From: Herbaspirillum sp. YR522
GTDB taxonomy: Bacteria; Pseudomonadota; Gammaproteobacteria; Burkholderiales; Burkholderiaceae_D
NCBI RefSeq assembly: GCF_000282575.1
Contig: NZ_AKJA01000036.1
Coordinates: forward strand, 1 to 36,025
Length of the DNA stretch: 36,025 bases
Direction: 5' to 3'
The notes under the pieces are model-generated. The model did not search any database, was not told where the DNA came from, and worked only from the letters and a program-made list of their open reading frames with translations. The translations under genes were made by a program, and so were the position numbers. Positions 24,868 through 33,947 of the stretch are shown here, in pieces (the first letter of the stretch is position 1; every line of letters begins with the position of its first letter).

Positions 24868-26519
24868 AGGGCATCGGCGGTAGCCAGCCGGGCAGCGTGT
24901 CCACCGGCGTCGACCGCCACCTGAGGTATCACCGACGTGCGCATGGCGTAGCTGTCGGCGTCGACCACCGGCACGCCGATATCGAAAACGCTGACAACCT
25001 GCGTCAACTCTCCGGTCTGGAACCGCAAGGTGGCAGCGGCCGCGGCGGCCTCTTCGGCCAGGGCCGCGTTCTGCTGGGTGAGATCGTCGAGCCTGGACAC
25101 CGCATCGTTGACCTGATGAATGCCTTCGCTCTGCTCGGCGCTGGCCACGCTGATTTCGTCGACAATGGCATTGACGTGTTGCACTCTTTGCACCACCCGC
25201 TGCATGGTCCCACCCGCGGCCTCGACCAAGGCACTGCCGGCCATCACCTTCTGCGCCGAATCGTCGATCAACGCCTTGATCTCCTTAGCGGCGGCCGACG
25301 AGCGCTGGGCCAGCGAACGCACTTCTGATGCCACGACTGCGAAACCGCGTCCCTGCTCCCCGGCGCGCGCCGCTTCCACGGCCGCATTCAGGGCCAGGAT
25401 ATTGGTCTGGAAAGCGATGCCATCGATCACGCCGATGATGTCCACTATCCTGTGGGACGCGGCATTGATCTGTTCCATCGTCCCCACCACCTTGCCCACC
25501 GCGGCCGCACCCTCGCCCGCCACCGCCGACGCCGAGGCCGCCATCTGGCTGGCCTGGCGGGCGTTATCGGCATTGGTGCGCACGGTGGCGATCAACTGTT
25601 CCATGGCCGAGGCGGTCTCCTCCAACGCGCTGGCCTGTTGCTCGGTACGCGAGGACAGGTCGAGGTTGCCATCGGCGATCTCGTTGGAGGCATGATTGAT
25701 GGTGTCGGTACCGCCCCGCACACGGGCGACGATATCGCGCAGGCGCTGGCTCATGTCCTGCAATGACACCATCAGCTGGCCGATTTCGTCACGCGAATGC
25801 ACGCTTGCGGTGGCCGTCAGGTCGCCCCGCGCTACCCGTTCGGACAACGCTACCGCCTGGCGCAGCGGCCCGACGATGCTGCGTGTAAGCAGCCACGCGC
25901 AGGCCACGCCGAAGAACAGCGCCGCCGCCTCGAGCACCACCAGCAAGATGCGACTGTCGCGCGAGAGACGCTCGATGTTCTGCGAAGCGGCAGCGATCTC
26001 GGTTTGCTGCAACTGTTGCAGCTTGCGCATGGCACCCTGGTATCTCTTGGCCAGCGGCATGAACTCCTGGATCAGGGTGCTGCTGGCCAGTTCTTGCTCA
26101 CCTGTCGACTTCAGGTCCATGATCTTGAGCAGGATTTGCTTGTACTGGCGCTGGTATCCGTTGATCTCACCGAGCAACGCCTGCTCCTGGGCCTTGTCCA
26201 GCAAAGGGCCTAGCTGCACCTGCAATTCGCCGATTTCCTTGTTGGCGGCGATTTCCTCGTTGAGGAAGTAGCTACCTAATGTCGAATCGACGCTACGCGA
26301 CATCGCCACCGATCTCATCACGCCGGCCCGCAGGTTGCCATACCAATCGGAGATGAGGCGCTCCTTCAGGGCCGAGTGATTGACCATGTCGTAAGTCACG
26401 TCGGAGACGATCTGCAGCCGCCATATACCCAGCGCCATGATCAGAATGGACAACGCCAGGACCACGGCGAAGCCGGTCGCCAGGCGTACCCCGATACGGA
26501 TGTCGGAAAGCAATTTCAT
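24864..26519 (-). CDS. Methyl-accepting chemotaxis protein
   Basis: A 551-residue chemoreceptor. Topology: a short cytoplasmic start, TM1 at about 11-33, a periplasmic four-helix-bundle sensor (35-185), TM2 near 188-210, HAMP (211-263) and a cytoplasmic signalling domain. The kinase-control hairpin is intact: [21 protein letters not shown], then [20 protein letters not shown]. Methylation-type EEA segments ([12 protein letters not shown]) are present. There is no NWETF-type C-terminal pentapeptide, so CheR is not recruited by tether. ATG 26519 ([10 protein letters not shown]) is the conserved start. Its stop overlaps that of the convergent LysR gene, and it lies 177 bp downstream of a binding-protein gene on the same strand. 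Confidence 0.92.
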   Translation of the reverse strand: MKLLSDIRIGVRLATGFAVVLALSILIMALGIWRLQIVSDVTYDMVNHSALKERLISDWYGNLRAGVMRSVAMSRSVDSTLGSYFLNEEIAANKEIGELQVQLGPLLDKAQEQALLGEINGYQRQYKQILLKIMDLKSTGEQELASSTLIQEFMPLAKRYQGAMRKLQQLQQTEIAAASQNIERLSRDSRILLVVLEAAALFFGVACAWLLTRSIVGPLRQAVALSERVARGDLTATASVHSRDEIGQLMVSLQDMSQRLRDIVARVRGGTDTINHASNEIADGNLDLSSRTEQQASALEETASAMEQLIATVRTNADNARQASQMAASASAVAGEGAAAVGKVVGTMEQINAASHRIVDIIGVIDGIAFQTNILALNAAVEAARAGEQGRGFAVVASEVRSLAQRSSAAAKEIKALIDDSAQKVMAGSALVEAAGGTMQRVVQRVQHVNAIVDEISVASAEQSEGIHQVNDAVSRLDDLTQQNAALAEEAAAAAATLRFQTGELTQVVSVFDIGVPVVDADSYAMRTSVIPQVAVDAGGHAARLATADAL

Positions 26520-26695
26520 CGCAGGACCTTGCAAGAGAGGATATCCCTGCCAACCGCCGACTCCGCGCAGCAGCGAGTACGCATCGCGCGCACCTGCCCG
26601 CTCGCGTGGGGCGCCGAAGTGACAGGGATCGAAGGCTTGGGGCGTGTTCCAGCGGCGACCGCGCGCGAGGATGACGCGCAGTCGACTGCGCTACC

Positions 26696-27490
26696 TTACT
26701 GGTAAGTCGTGGCGATCTTTTCCGGCAACGGCACGTTGAGCCACTTCTTGACGATGGCATTGAGTTCGCCGCTCTTCTTGGAAGCGGTCAACACCTCGTT
26801 GATGCCGCCCACCAGCGCGCCTTCGCCTTTGTTGACGCCGACAAAACAGGTGGACACGTTGATGACGTACTTCAGCACCGGTTTATTGGTCGGGCTCTTC
26901 TCGGCCAGCGAATAGGCCACGAAGTCGCCGGTGCCGATGATCTGCACCTGACCAGCGACGTAGGCCGAGACCAGGCCGTTGTTGTCTTCATAACGCTTGA
27001 TGACGGTCGTCTTTGGCACGGTATCGGTCAGCATGAGATCTTCGAAGGTGCTTCGGGTCACGCCCACGGTCTTGCCTGCCAGGTCCGCCGGGCCGGCGAT
27101 GGCAAGTGAGCCGGCAGCGAAAACGCTGTTGTTGTAGGGTGCATAGCCTTGCGAGAAATCCATCACCTTTTCGCGCTCTGCATTCTTGCCCAAGGTGGAA
27201 ATGACCATATCGATCTTGTGCGTCTGCAGAAAGGCGATGCGGCTGGAAGTAGGCACCGGCATCAGTTCGGCCTTCACGCCCAGGCCCTTGGCCACCAGCC
27301 TCGCCACGTCGATATCGAGCCCTTGCAACTGCATGTCGCCATTGACCGCGCCATAGGGTGCAAAGTCTTGCGGCACACCGATCTTCACCACGCCGGCCTT
27401 CTTGATCGAAGCCAGCGTATCTGCCGTTGCTGCACTGGTAGCGGCGTACAGCGCCATGGATGCGATGAACGCCAAGCTGATAGATTTCAT
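26696..27490 (-). CDS. Amino-acid-type ABC periplasmic binding protein
   Basis: A 264-residue solute-binding protein of the SBP_bac_3 family (polar amino acids, opines). It has a signal peptide (SISLAFIASMALYAATSAATA, about 3-23). The mature part opens with TLASIKKAGVVKIGVPQDFAPYG, with D-M-QLQGLDIDVARLVAKGLG typical of the family. ATG 27490 is chosen since AGGGGAAG precedes it. No permease or ATPase gene lies on either side, so it is an orphan. It may feed a distant transporter or deliver ligand to the adjacent chemoreceptor, as known for some binding proteins. Confidence 0.88.
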   Translation of the reverse strand: MKSISLAFIASMALYAATSAATADTLASIKKAGVVKIGVPQDFAPYGAVNGDMQLQGLDIDVARLVAKGLGVKAELMPVPTSSRIAFLQTHKIDMVISTLGKNAEREKVMDFSQGYAPYNNSVFAAGSLAIAGPADLAGKTVGVTRSTFEDLMLTDTVPKTTVIKRYEDNNGLVSAYVAGQVQIIGTGDFVAYSLAEKSPTNKPVLKYVINVSTCFVGVNKGEGALVGGINEVLTASKKSGELNAIVKKWLNVPLPEKIATTYQ

Positions 27491-27899
27491 TTTCTTCCCC
27501 TGTGGTGTTTTCCGGTCGTGCGCGGATGATTGGATTTTTACCGTCTTGCTGATGGCTGGCAAAGTGTAGCCAACTGTTTTCGCACGTGAAATTACCGAGT
27601 TGCGATAGGGAATATGCCTCCCGAGTATATGGGCCGGCACGCAGGGTGGCCCCAGCCGTTGCCCCCCATTTTGGTGCGATCGAGCTCCCGGTTACGGTGC
27701 GAATGCCGAACTGCGGCTGGTCGAGTTCGCTGCCCGCATGCCGGTGGTTCTCGACAAGGTCGGAAGCAAATTACCTGCCGCACTCTTGGAAGACGTCGCC
27801 TGCTAGACCTTGGGCGCTTTAGTCACGGTGCCGCATCGCTGGCAGCCATGCTCGTCGCTTGTACGAGAGGTCTGGCATAGTGCGCAGCGCCAGGATGGC
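27491..27899. other. Intergenic gap with one possible gene remnant
   Basis: No intact gene is supported. The only coding-like part is the plus-strand tail at 27696-27806. The promoter of the binding protein must lie at the left end of this gap. Confidence 0.45.
27696..27806 (+). pseudogene. Possible C-terminal remnant of a HipA-like gene
   Basis: A 36-codon stretch reads GANAELRLVEFAARMPVVLD, then KVGSKLPAALLEDVAC and a stop. The P-V-V-L-D-K-V-x-x-x-L-P pattern resembles the HipA tail in this window (TPAIVEKVRNDLPEGF). There is no start codon and the preceding sequence does not continue convincingly. The call is tentative. Confidence 0.25.
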
Positions 27900-27922
27900 A
27901 AAAAGCCCACCGCAGTGGGCTT
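27900..27922 (-). terminator. Rho-independent terminator of the katN-yciE-yciF operon
   Basis: AAGCCCAC (27903-27910) and GTGGGCTT (27915-27922) form an 8-bp stem with a CGCA loop. On the minus strand it is followed by a short T-run (27900-27904). It lies 33 bp after the yciF stop. Confidence 0.8.
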
Positions 27923-27954
27923 CTGGCGTCAGACCGCGCGCTCGGTTAGCGGGG

Positions 27955-28449
27955 TTATTTACCCAGCGCCTCGGCGGTCACTTCCTGTTCGGCCAGGATG
28001 GTCAGTTTTTCATCGGTGGCCTTTTCTTCTTCGAGCGTCTCGCGCAACAGTGCCACGGCTTCGGGATAACCGAGCTTCTTTGCCAGCGCGCATAGCGTGC
28101 CGTAGGTCGCGATTTCGTAATGCTCGACCTTCTGCGCCGCGCCAATCAGGGCAGCGTCCAGCACAGGGCCTTTTTCTACTTCCTCGATCTGCTCCTTTCC
28201 TTCTTCGACCAGCCCTTCCATCGCTGCGCACTTGATGCGCTTGAGACGGATGCCGGTCGCCTCGACGACCTGGTCGATGCGCTCGATCTGGCCGTGCGTC
28301 TCTTCCAGGTGGGCCGTAAACGCCGCCGCGAGATCCGGATTGGTCGCGGCACGTGCCATCTTCGGCAGCGCCTTGGTCAATTGCTTCTCGGCGCTATAGA
28401 CATCGGAGAGACTGTGGATGAAAAGGTCATTCAGTGATTTAACGCTCAT
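27955..28449 (-). CDS. yciF: YciF-like ferritin-like protein (DUF892)
   Basis: A 164-residue four-helix protein of the DUF892 family. The match to E. coli YciF runs over the whole length: FIHSLSDVYSAEKQLTKALP, HLEETHGQIERIDQVVE, KVEHYEIATYGTL and ETLEEEKATDEKL. The carboxylate/His pattern (E..H, E-x-x-H-Y-E) is consistent with a di-iron ferritin-like site. It is thought to act in oxidative or osmotic stress protection; its molecular activity is not established. ATG 28449 has GAGGAG 6 bp upstream. It is the last gene of the operon, before a strong terminator. Confidence 0.88.
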   Translation of the reverse strand: MSVKSLNDLFIHSLSDVYSAEKQLTKALPKMARAATNPDLAAAFTAHLEETHGQIERIDQVVEATGIRLKRIKCAAMEGLVEEGKEQIEEVEKGPVLDAALIGAAQKVEHYEIATYGTLCALAKKLGYPEAVALLRETLEEEKATDEKLTILAEQEVTAEALGK

Positions 28450-28593
28450 GGGAAACTCCTCGACAATATAGATATTTGCAATTGAACGAATGAAGCGGCG
28501 GCTGGCAGGCGGCAATCATGCAGGCAGACCCGTGACTCAACCTTGACGAGGCTTTCCTACGCCGCCGGCGCCGATGCTTTCCAGGCAGGGGGA

Positions 28594-29106
28594 CTAAACC
28601 TTCGCTTGCGTGTGAGGCGCTGCATCGCGCAGCAGGAACTGCTGTGTCAGCAACGGCAACTGGTTCAGCAACCAGGCGCTCATTGCTTTTTCCTGCTCGA
28701 TGATTTCCTTGCAGGCTTGCTCGGTCTGCGTATCACCAGCTTGCCGCGCAGCGGCAATCAGAGTGGTATAGGTCGCGATTTCCAGGTTCTCGAAGACATA
28801 GCCGGCCATGGCTCCCTTGATCACCTCATCCGATTGGGTCATTCCTCCTACCGCCTGGCCGAACGCGGCGATTCGCCCGGAGAGGTCCTTCAGGACGGAC
28901 GGGCTGCTGTCCAGCCGGGCGATGCAGTCCTCCAGGATCTGCTTCTGCCCCAGGGTTTCCTGCAAGTGCTGCTCAATTCGAGCCTTGAGGTCAGGATAAT
29001 GCTCGATACGACCGGCTTGCGCCTTGAGCATGCTCTCTGCCTGCTGTTCCATGGCATGCGCATCCTTGAGCCAGTTGAGAAGATTTTCTGCCACAGCTGT
29101 AGTCAT
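28594..29106 (-). CDS. yciE: YciE-like ferritin-like protein (DUF892)
   Basis: A 170-residue four-helix protein. WLKDAHAMEQQAESMLKAQA, ARIEQHLQETLGQ, DEVIKGAMAGYVFENLEIA and YTTLIAAARQAGD follow E. coli YciE closely. Conserved Glu/His residues suggest a ferritin-like metal site. ATG 29106 has AAAGGAT upstream. It lies 62 bp after the Mn-catalase gene and 144 bp before yciF on the same strand, forming one operon. The pairing of yciE and yciF with katN is known from enterobacteria, where the cluster is RpoS-dependent. Confidence 0.88.
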   Translation of the reverse strand: MTTAVAENLLNWLKDAHAMEQQAESMLKAQAGRIEHYPDLKARIEQHLQETLGQKQILEDCIARLDSSPSVLKDLSGRIAAFGQAVGGMTQSDEVIKGAMAGYVFENLEIATYTTLIAAARQAGDTQTEQACKEIIEQEKAMSAWLLNQLPLLTQQFLLRDAAPHTQAKV

Positions 29107-29168
29107 TTCATATCCTTTCGATCCGGACATCCGGACAAGAAAGCGCGGCTGTCACGCCGCGCGATCAA

Positions 29169-30071
29169 TTAGGCACCCTTTGCCAGCTTGCTCAGGTTCG
29201 GATCGGCCGACCCGATCTCGGCACCGGTCAATGGGTCGCCATCCGTGGCGGAGGCGGTACGGGCTGCGAACTGTGCCAACGCGGAGTCGCTGTCGGCCGG
29301 CAGTTCGACCTGCGCATCGCCTTCGCCACCATCCACGGCCAATAGCGCCTCGCCGTTCTCGCGCCTTTCCCATTGCTCGCCGGAGTTCCACGGGCCTTCT
29401 GCTTCGCCGGGGCCGCGCGAGAGATTGAAGTAGACATTCGTGAAGCGCGGATCGCCCTGCGATTTGCCTGGTGGGAAGTTAGGCTTGATCGCGTAGAGCG
29501 CCTTTTCGAACGATTTCTGATGCGCGATCTCGCGTGTCATCAAAAATCCCAGTGCTTCCTTGACACCGGGATCGTCGGTCAGGTTGATCAATCGTTCATA
29601 GACGATCTTGGCTCGGGCCTCGGCCGCAATGTTCGAACGGAGGTCGGCCGTCGGTTCTCCGATGGTGTCGATGTAGGCTGCGCTCCAGGGCACGCCTGCA
29701 GAGTTCACCAGCGGTGCGCCACCGCCATAGAGCACCTGCGTGATGTGACTGTCGTTGCCTGCGGCGGTGATGTCCTTGTAAAGCAGGCCCTCCTCTTCTA
29801 TCCCTTCGGCCAGCTTGCCCTTGGAGCCTTTGTTCAACATCACCACGATATTGCCGATCACCTCGAGATGGCTCAGCTCTTCGGTGGCGATGTCGAAGAG
29901 CATGTCCTTGCGGCCTGGGTCTTCCTCGGCCAACGCCTGGGTGAAGTAACGACATGCGGCCGCCAGTTCGCCTTGCGCTCCGCCGAATTGCTCCAGCATC
30001 AAATTGGCTAAGCCAGGGTTGGGGCCGGCAACCCGAACCGTGTATTGCAGTCGCTTGTTGTGCGCAAACAT
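29169..30071 (-). CDS. katN: Manganese (non-haem) catalase
   Basis: A 300-residue manganese catalase converting hydrogen peroxide to water and oxygen in the cytoplasm. It opens with MFAHNKRLQYTVRV. Di-manganese ligands are recognisable in GELAAACRYF (Glu35), ATEELSHLE (Glu65, His68), the AEARAKIVYERL helix and TREIAHQKSFEKAL. Length and order match the L. plantarum/KatN type, with a longer C-terminal tail rich in acidic residues. The strong GGAGG ribosome binding site lies 6 bp before ATG 30071. It heads the operon with yciE and yciF. Confidence 0.93.
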   Translation of the reverse strand: MFAHNKRLQYTVRVAGPNPGLANLMLEQFGGAQGELAAACRYFTQALAEEDPGRKDMLFDIATEELSHLEVIGNIVVMLNKGSKGKLAEGIEEEGLLYKDITAAGNDSHITQVLYGGGAPLVNSAGVPWSAAYIDTIGEPTADLRSNIAAEARAKIVYERLINLTDDPGVKEALGFLMTREIAHQKSFEKALYAIKPNFPPGKSQGDPRFTNVYFNLSRGPGEAEGPWNSGEQWERRENGEALLAVDGGEGDAQVELPADSDSALAQFAARTASATDGDPLTGAEIGSADPNLSKLAKGA

Positions 30072-30109
30072 AACTACCTCCGTTAAGAATGAATCCAGCG
30101 TGAGAACGA

Positions 30110-30139
30110 AGCATAGGGAAATGCTGCTCAGCCATACAA
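30110..30139 (-). promoter_or_regulatory. Possible katN promoter
   Basis: On the minus strand TTGTAT (30139-30134) and TATGCT (30115-30110) are spaced by 18 bp, about 40 bp before the katN start. CTATGCT resembles the C-TATRCT extended -10 favoured by RpoS, which fits the known regulation of this cluster in enterobacteria. Assigned by eye. Confidence 0.4.
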
Positions 30140-30467
30140 TCGGAAGGAGGCGTAACGGATCGTAAGATTTTTGCCAGACGTGAAGGAGGAATCAGGACGA
30201 TGCTGCGGCGGCGTCGTTACCTTGCGAGGTTGATTTCTCCCACGGCATGAAGGCATCCAGGACAATACGCTGCGTTATGGATGAACTTACCCCGGGTTGG
30301 AGAAATAACGTATCGGAATGCGGGGGACATCATGGCAGCGTCGGAAGGTAGATGCACCGATGAAGAGGCACGACCAATGGCGTGACGCGTGCAAGCGCGG
30401 CCTGCCTGCGCAATGACAGCGCCCGCGCCGGGAAGACCGTCAGCAGCGCCCGTGACAGGCACGGCGC
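30140..30467. other. Intergenic gap
   Basis: About 330 bp with no gene I can support and no clear hairpin. Minus-strand open frames here have no recognisable pattern. Confidence 0.4.
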
Positions 30468-30692
30468 TCAGTCAACGTGATCGGAGCGACTGTGGATGGC
30501 CAGGTGCGCATTCAGGACACCGATACTCCTGAGGCTGTTGAAGTCGCGGTAGAGATGTTCGGTATCCCGGATCACCTGGGCCGAATCGCCCCGGCGAATC
30601 TCGATGGCCATCCTCCAGCCCCCGGGTACCTCATAGCCTACGATTGTTATATCGTAATTTTTATAACGATACCTATAGGTCAGCGACGCCAT
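30468..30692 (-). CDS. Small conserved hypothetical protein
   Basis: A 74-residue protein starting at ATG 30692 (MASLTYRYRYKNYDITIVGYE), with GGWRMAIEIRRGDSAQVIRD in the middle. The alternating beta pattern with an Ile/Arg-rich strand resembles small single-domain beta proteins. The family was not recognised. A frame opening at a TTG (30740) would add 16 residues. It is divergent from the DUF421 gene. Confidence 0.5.
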   Translation of the reverse strand: MASLTYRYRYKNYDITIVGYEVPGGWRMAIEIRRGDSAQVIRDTEHLYRDFNSLRSIGVLNAHLAIHSRSDHVD

Positions 30693-30940
30693 GCGGATGT
30701 TGGCTCCTGGAAATTCGCCCTGCGATTTAATGTTCAGCAATATGAATCAAAATTCGCCTTATTTCAATCCGCCGCATCGCATTCGTTTCGCGTCCGGCAC
30801 TGCGCCGGCCGCGGATGTCGTCACGGCGCCGCGCGTTGCCACTGGTGCCCGCCGGAAGGGCGGACCATAATCTGCTGCGGCATCGCGCTCGCTTCGGGCC
30901 GGCCACGCCGCATCGACTTGAACAACCAAGGAGGCATGCA

Positions 30941-31471
30941 ATGGATGTTTCTTCCGCACTGGGCGCCGCGCTGGCCGGTCTCGACCTGTGGAACAAGAGC
31001 GACGATCTGGATGCGCCCTCCATGGTGCTGCGTGCCGTGATCGTATTCGTAGCGACCCTGACCTTCCTGCGTATCGCAGGTCGGCGCTCGTTCGGCCAGG
31101 GAAGTGCCTTCGATCTCTGCCTGATGGTACTGCTCGGCGCGATCCTGGGGCGCGCGGTCGTGGGCGCCTCGGCCATGTATCCAACGCTCTGCGCTGGCGC
31201 GACCATCGTCATTCTTCACCGTCTTCTTGCGATCGTTCTCATGCGCTGGCCCGGCCTGGACAACTTGCTCAGCGGCCATGAACGCCAACTGGTTCGACAG
31301 GGCCAGGTAGACGAAGACGAAATGCGGGCGGGACTGATCAGTCATACCGACTTGCAGACCGCTTTGCGCAAGAAGGGCGATGGCCTCTCCCTGGATGCGG
31401 TCTCCAGCGCGGTACTGGAGAGAAACGGCGAGATCAGTATCCAGCGCAAGCCGGACCGCCAGGACCAATAG
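30941..31471 (+). CDS. DUF421 (YetF-like) membrane protein
   Basis: A 176-residue inner-membrane protein. Three membrane helices occupy about residues 28-110 (VLRAVIVFVATLTFLRIAG, FDLCLMVLLGAILGRAVVG, LCAGATIVILHRLLAIVLM). The conserved RRSFGQGSAFDL motif lies between the first two. A soluble C-terminal domain follows, with the family pattern LVRQGQVDEDEMRAGLISHTDL and VLERNGEISI. The role of the family is poorly known. ATG 30941 follows AAGGAGG with good spacing. It converges with the second chemoreceptor gene. Confidence 0.88.
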   Translation: MDVSSALGAALAGLDLWNKSDDLDAPSMVLRAVIVFVATLTFLRIAGRRSFGQGSAFDLCLMVLLGAILGRAVVGASAMYPTLCAGATIVILHRLLAIVLMRWPGLDNLLSGHERQLVRQGQVDEDEMRAGLISHTDLQTALRKKGDGLSLDAVSSAVLERNGEISIQRKPDRQDQ

Positions 31472-31560
31472 TCCTGCCGGTGGTCGGTCGCTGGCATTCC
31501 GGGAAGCCCGGAACACGGGGTGGCAGCGACGGTTCCCCCGGTCGATGCGGGGATGGATGA

Positions 31561-33174
31561 CTACGCTCGGCGCCAGGCGGCGTGCGGCACCGGATGATTG
31601 TCGAGTGTCACCCGCTGGACTGGAGCACCCTGGTCCGCCAGGCGGAACACGCCCACCAGCTGGCGCAGGTGCTGCGACTGGTCCTGCAGCGATTGCGCCG
31701 CCGCGGCGGCCTGCTCCACCAGGGCGGCATTCTGCTGGGTGGCTTCGTCCATGTGGGTGATGGCCTGGTTGACCTGTTCGATGCCGATACGCTGTTCCTG
31801 GGTGGCGCTGCTGATCTCACCGACGATGGCCGATACCCGGCGCACGCTCTCGACCACTTCGCCCATGGTGCTGCCGGCCTGCGACACCAGCCTGGTGCCG
31901 TTGTCGACCTTGGCCACCGAATCGCCAATCAAGCCCTTGATTTCGCGCGCGGCCGTGGCACTGCGCTGGGCCAGCGAGCGCACCTCGGAGGCGACCACCG
32001 CGAAGCCGCGTCCCTGCTCGCCGGCGCGGGCCGCTTCCACGGCGGCATTCAGGGCCAGGATGTTGGTCTGGAAGGCGATGCCGTCGATCACCGCGATGAT
32101 GTCGACGATCTTGCGCGATGCGTCGCTGATGGCATCCATGGTCGCCACCACCTGCTGCACCACATCGCCGCTGCGCATGGCTACGCTGGAGGCGTCGGCC
32201 GCCAGGCGGTTGGCCTCTTGCGCGTTGTCGGCATTCTGGCGCACGGTCGAGGTCAGTTCTTCCATGGCCGCGGCGGTCTGCTCGAGCGAGCCGGCCTGCT
32301 GCTCGGTGCGCGCCGACAGGTCGAGGTTGCCGTGGGCGATCTCGCCCGAGGCGGTGGCGATGGTCTCGGCGCTGCCGCGCACGTCGGCGACGATGCGCGC
32401 CAGGCCCTGGTTCATCTGCCGCAGTGCCTCCATCAACTGGCCGATCTCGTCGCCCGAGCCAGCCGCGATGTGATTGTCGAGACGGCCGTCGGCCACGTGC
32501 TGGGCGACCTCCACTGCGGCCCGTACCGGCCGCGTCACCGAGCGCGTGGCCCAGATCGCAAAAGCCCCGCCCAACAGCACCGCCAGTGCGGCGATACCCA
32601 GCATGATCGTAGTCTTGCTGCGGTATTGCGCGGCCGCCTCGTCGGCACTGCGGGTCATCATCGTCGAGCCCACCGCGATGTAGGCCTTGACCCGCCCGAC
32701 GTAGCGCTCCTGCCGCTGGCGCAGGTCGCCCAGCAGCAGTTGCGTGGCATCCATGGTGGCACCGGTGGAGGCCAGCTTGAGGAACTGCTCCTGGCCGGTG
32801 CGATAGGCCGCGCGCAGGGCCAGTATCTCGTCGAAGGACTTGCGGCCCTGCTCGCTGGAGAGCCGACGCTGCAATTCGCCCAGCGCCCCGCCGATGGCCT
32901 TCTCGCCGTCATTGATCAGGGCGACCTGCTCCATGACGGCATCGCGGTCGTCCACCAGCAGCAGGTTGCGCATGGCGCTGCCGTTCTCGCTGATCCTGAG
33001 CAGGACATCGTTGGCCAGCAGGACTTGCGGATAACGGTCGTCGACGATGCGACGGGTGCCTTCATGCAGGGTGTTGAGACTGCCGATGGCCAGCGCGGTG
33101 ATCCCTACCAAGAGTGCCAGCACCAGGCCGAAACCGAGCCCGAGGCGGGCTCCGAGTTTGAATTGCGCCGTCAT
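31561..33174 (-). CDS. Methyl-accepting chemotaxis protein
   Basis: A 537-residue chemoreceptor. TM1 lies at about 10-31, a helical periplasmic sensor at 34-185, TM2 near 187-210, HAMP at 211-263 and the signalling domain after that. The tip segment is intact ([41 protein letters not shown]) and [19 protein letters not shown] is a methylation helix. It is a paralogue of the receptor at 24864-26519 in the signalling half; the sensors differ. AGAGGGGAG precedes ATG 33174. The ligand is unknown. Its upstream region is occupied by the tandem hairpin array. Confidence 0.92.
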   Translation of the reverse strand: MTAQFKLGARLGLGFGLVLALLVGITALAIGSLNTLHEGTRRIVDDRYPQVLLANDVLLRISENGSAMRNLLLVDDRDAVMEQVALINDGEKAIGGALGELQRRLSSEQGRKSFDEILALRAAYRTGQEQFLKLASTGATMDATQLLLGDLRQRQERYVGRVKAYIAVGSTMMTRSADEAAAQYRSKTTIMLGIAALAVLLGGAFAIWATRSVTRPVRAAVEVAQHVADGRLDNHIAAGSGDEIGQLMEALRQMNQGLARIVADVRGSAETIATASGEIAHGNLDLSARTEQQAGSLEQTAAAMEELTSTVRQNADNAQEANRLAADASSVAMRSGDVVQQVVATMDAISDASRKIVDIIAVIDGIAFQTNILALNAAVEAARAGEQGRGFAVVASEVRSLAQRSATAAREIKGLIGDSVAKVDNGTRLVSQAGSTMGEVVESVRRVSAIVGEISSATQEQRIGIEQVNQAITHMDEATQQNAALVEQAAAAAQSLQDQSQHLRQLVGVFRLADQGAPVQRVTLDNHPVPHAAWRRA

Positions 33175-33222
33175 GGCGACTCCCCTCTAAATTAGATTGA
33201 CCGCTTCGGATTCCCGCTCGTA

Positions 33223-33776
33223 CCGTTCGTTTCCATTAGGCCTATCGGGCCGTATCGAAGACGCTCGTCCGTTGATCCTTCGATACGCCGCTGCGCGGCT
33301 ACCCAGGCCGAACGGTCTGGATAAGACCGACCAACCCAGCTACCTGCACACCGTTCGGACTGAGCAGGCCCAACGGACCGTATCGAAGACGCTCGTCCGT
33401 TGATCCTTCGATACGCCGCTGCGCGGCTACTCAGGCCGAACGGGGTCTGGATAACACCAACCCAATTCAACTACCTCCACCGTTCGGACTGAGTAGGCCC
33501 AACGGGCCGTATCGAAGACACTCGTCCGTTGATCCTTCGATACGCCGCTGCGCGGCTACTCAGGCCGAACGGGGTCTGGATAACACCAACCCAATTCAAC
33601 TACCTGCACCGTTCGGACTGAGCAGGCCCAACGGGCCGGATCGAAGACACTCGTCCGTTGATCCTTCGATACGCCGCTGCGCGGCTACTCAGGCCGAACG
33701 GTTTGGATAGGACCGACCAACCCAGCTACCTGCACACCGTTCGGACTGAGTAGGCCCAACGGGCCGTATCGAAGAC
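33223..33776. repeat. REP-like tandem array, 128/129-bp unit
   Basis: A block beginning GTATCGAAGAC recurs at 33252, 33380, 33509, 33638 (one base changed) and 33766, a 128-129 bp period. Each full unit holds GTATCGAAG paired with CTTCGATAC, a GCCGC/GCGGC hairpin, and CTCAGGCCGAACGG facing CCGTTCGGACTGAG with one mismatch. The spacers alternate: units 1 and 4 carry GACCGACCAACCCAGC, units 2 and 3 carry CACCAACCCAATTCAAC. A degenerate half-unit starts at 33223. It is located between a chemoreceptor and a porin gene. Confidence 0.9.
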
Positions 33777-33819
33777 GCACCGCCGCCAATAGGCATGAAG
33801 ACAATCCGTGATGAAGCTT

Positions 33820-33851
33820 AAAAAAAAGGACGGGAAAGACGCTTCCCGTCC
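33820..33851 (-). terminator. Rho-independent terminator of the porin gene
   Basis: GGACGGGAA (33828-33836) and TTCCCGTCC (33843-33851) form a 9-bp stem with an AGACGC loop. On the minus strand it is followed by eight T residues. It lies about 97 bp after the porin stop. Confidence 0.88.
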
Positions 33852-33947
33852 CAAGGCACTACGCAACGCCACCCGGCTCTTCGGGCGGCGCGGGCAAAAC
33901 AAGACTATCCACAGAAGGTGTGGGGTACTACGGGTGCAACAACGACA

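Noticed and set aside
30815..31516. Long minus-strand frame opposite the DUF421 gene
   Set aside because: It is the mirror of a recognisable membrane protein gene on the + strand with a good ribosome binding site; its own product has no family pattern.
31582..33195. 537-codon open frame antisense to the second chemoreceptor
   Set aside because: It is a shadow of a high-GC coding strand; its His/Gly/Leu-rich product has no domain, and the opposite strand is an unambiguous chemoreceptor.
33223..33776. CRISPR array
   Set aside because: The repeated unit (128-129 bp) is far longer than CRISPR repeats, the spacers are not unique and no cas gene is near.
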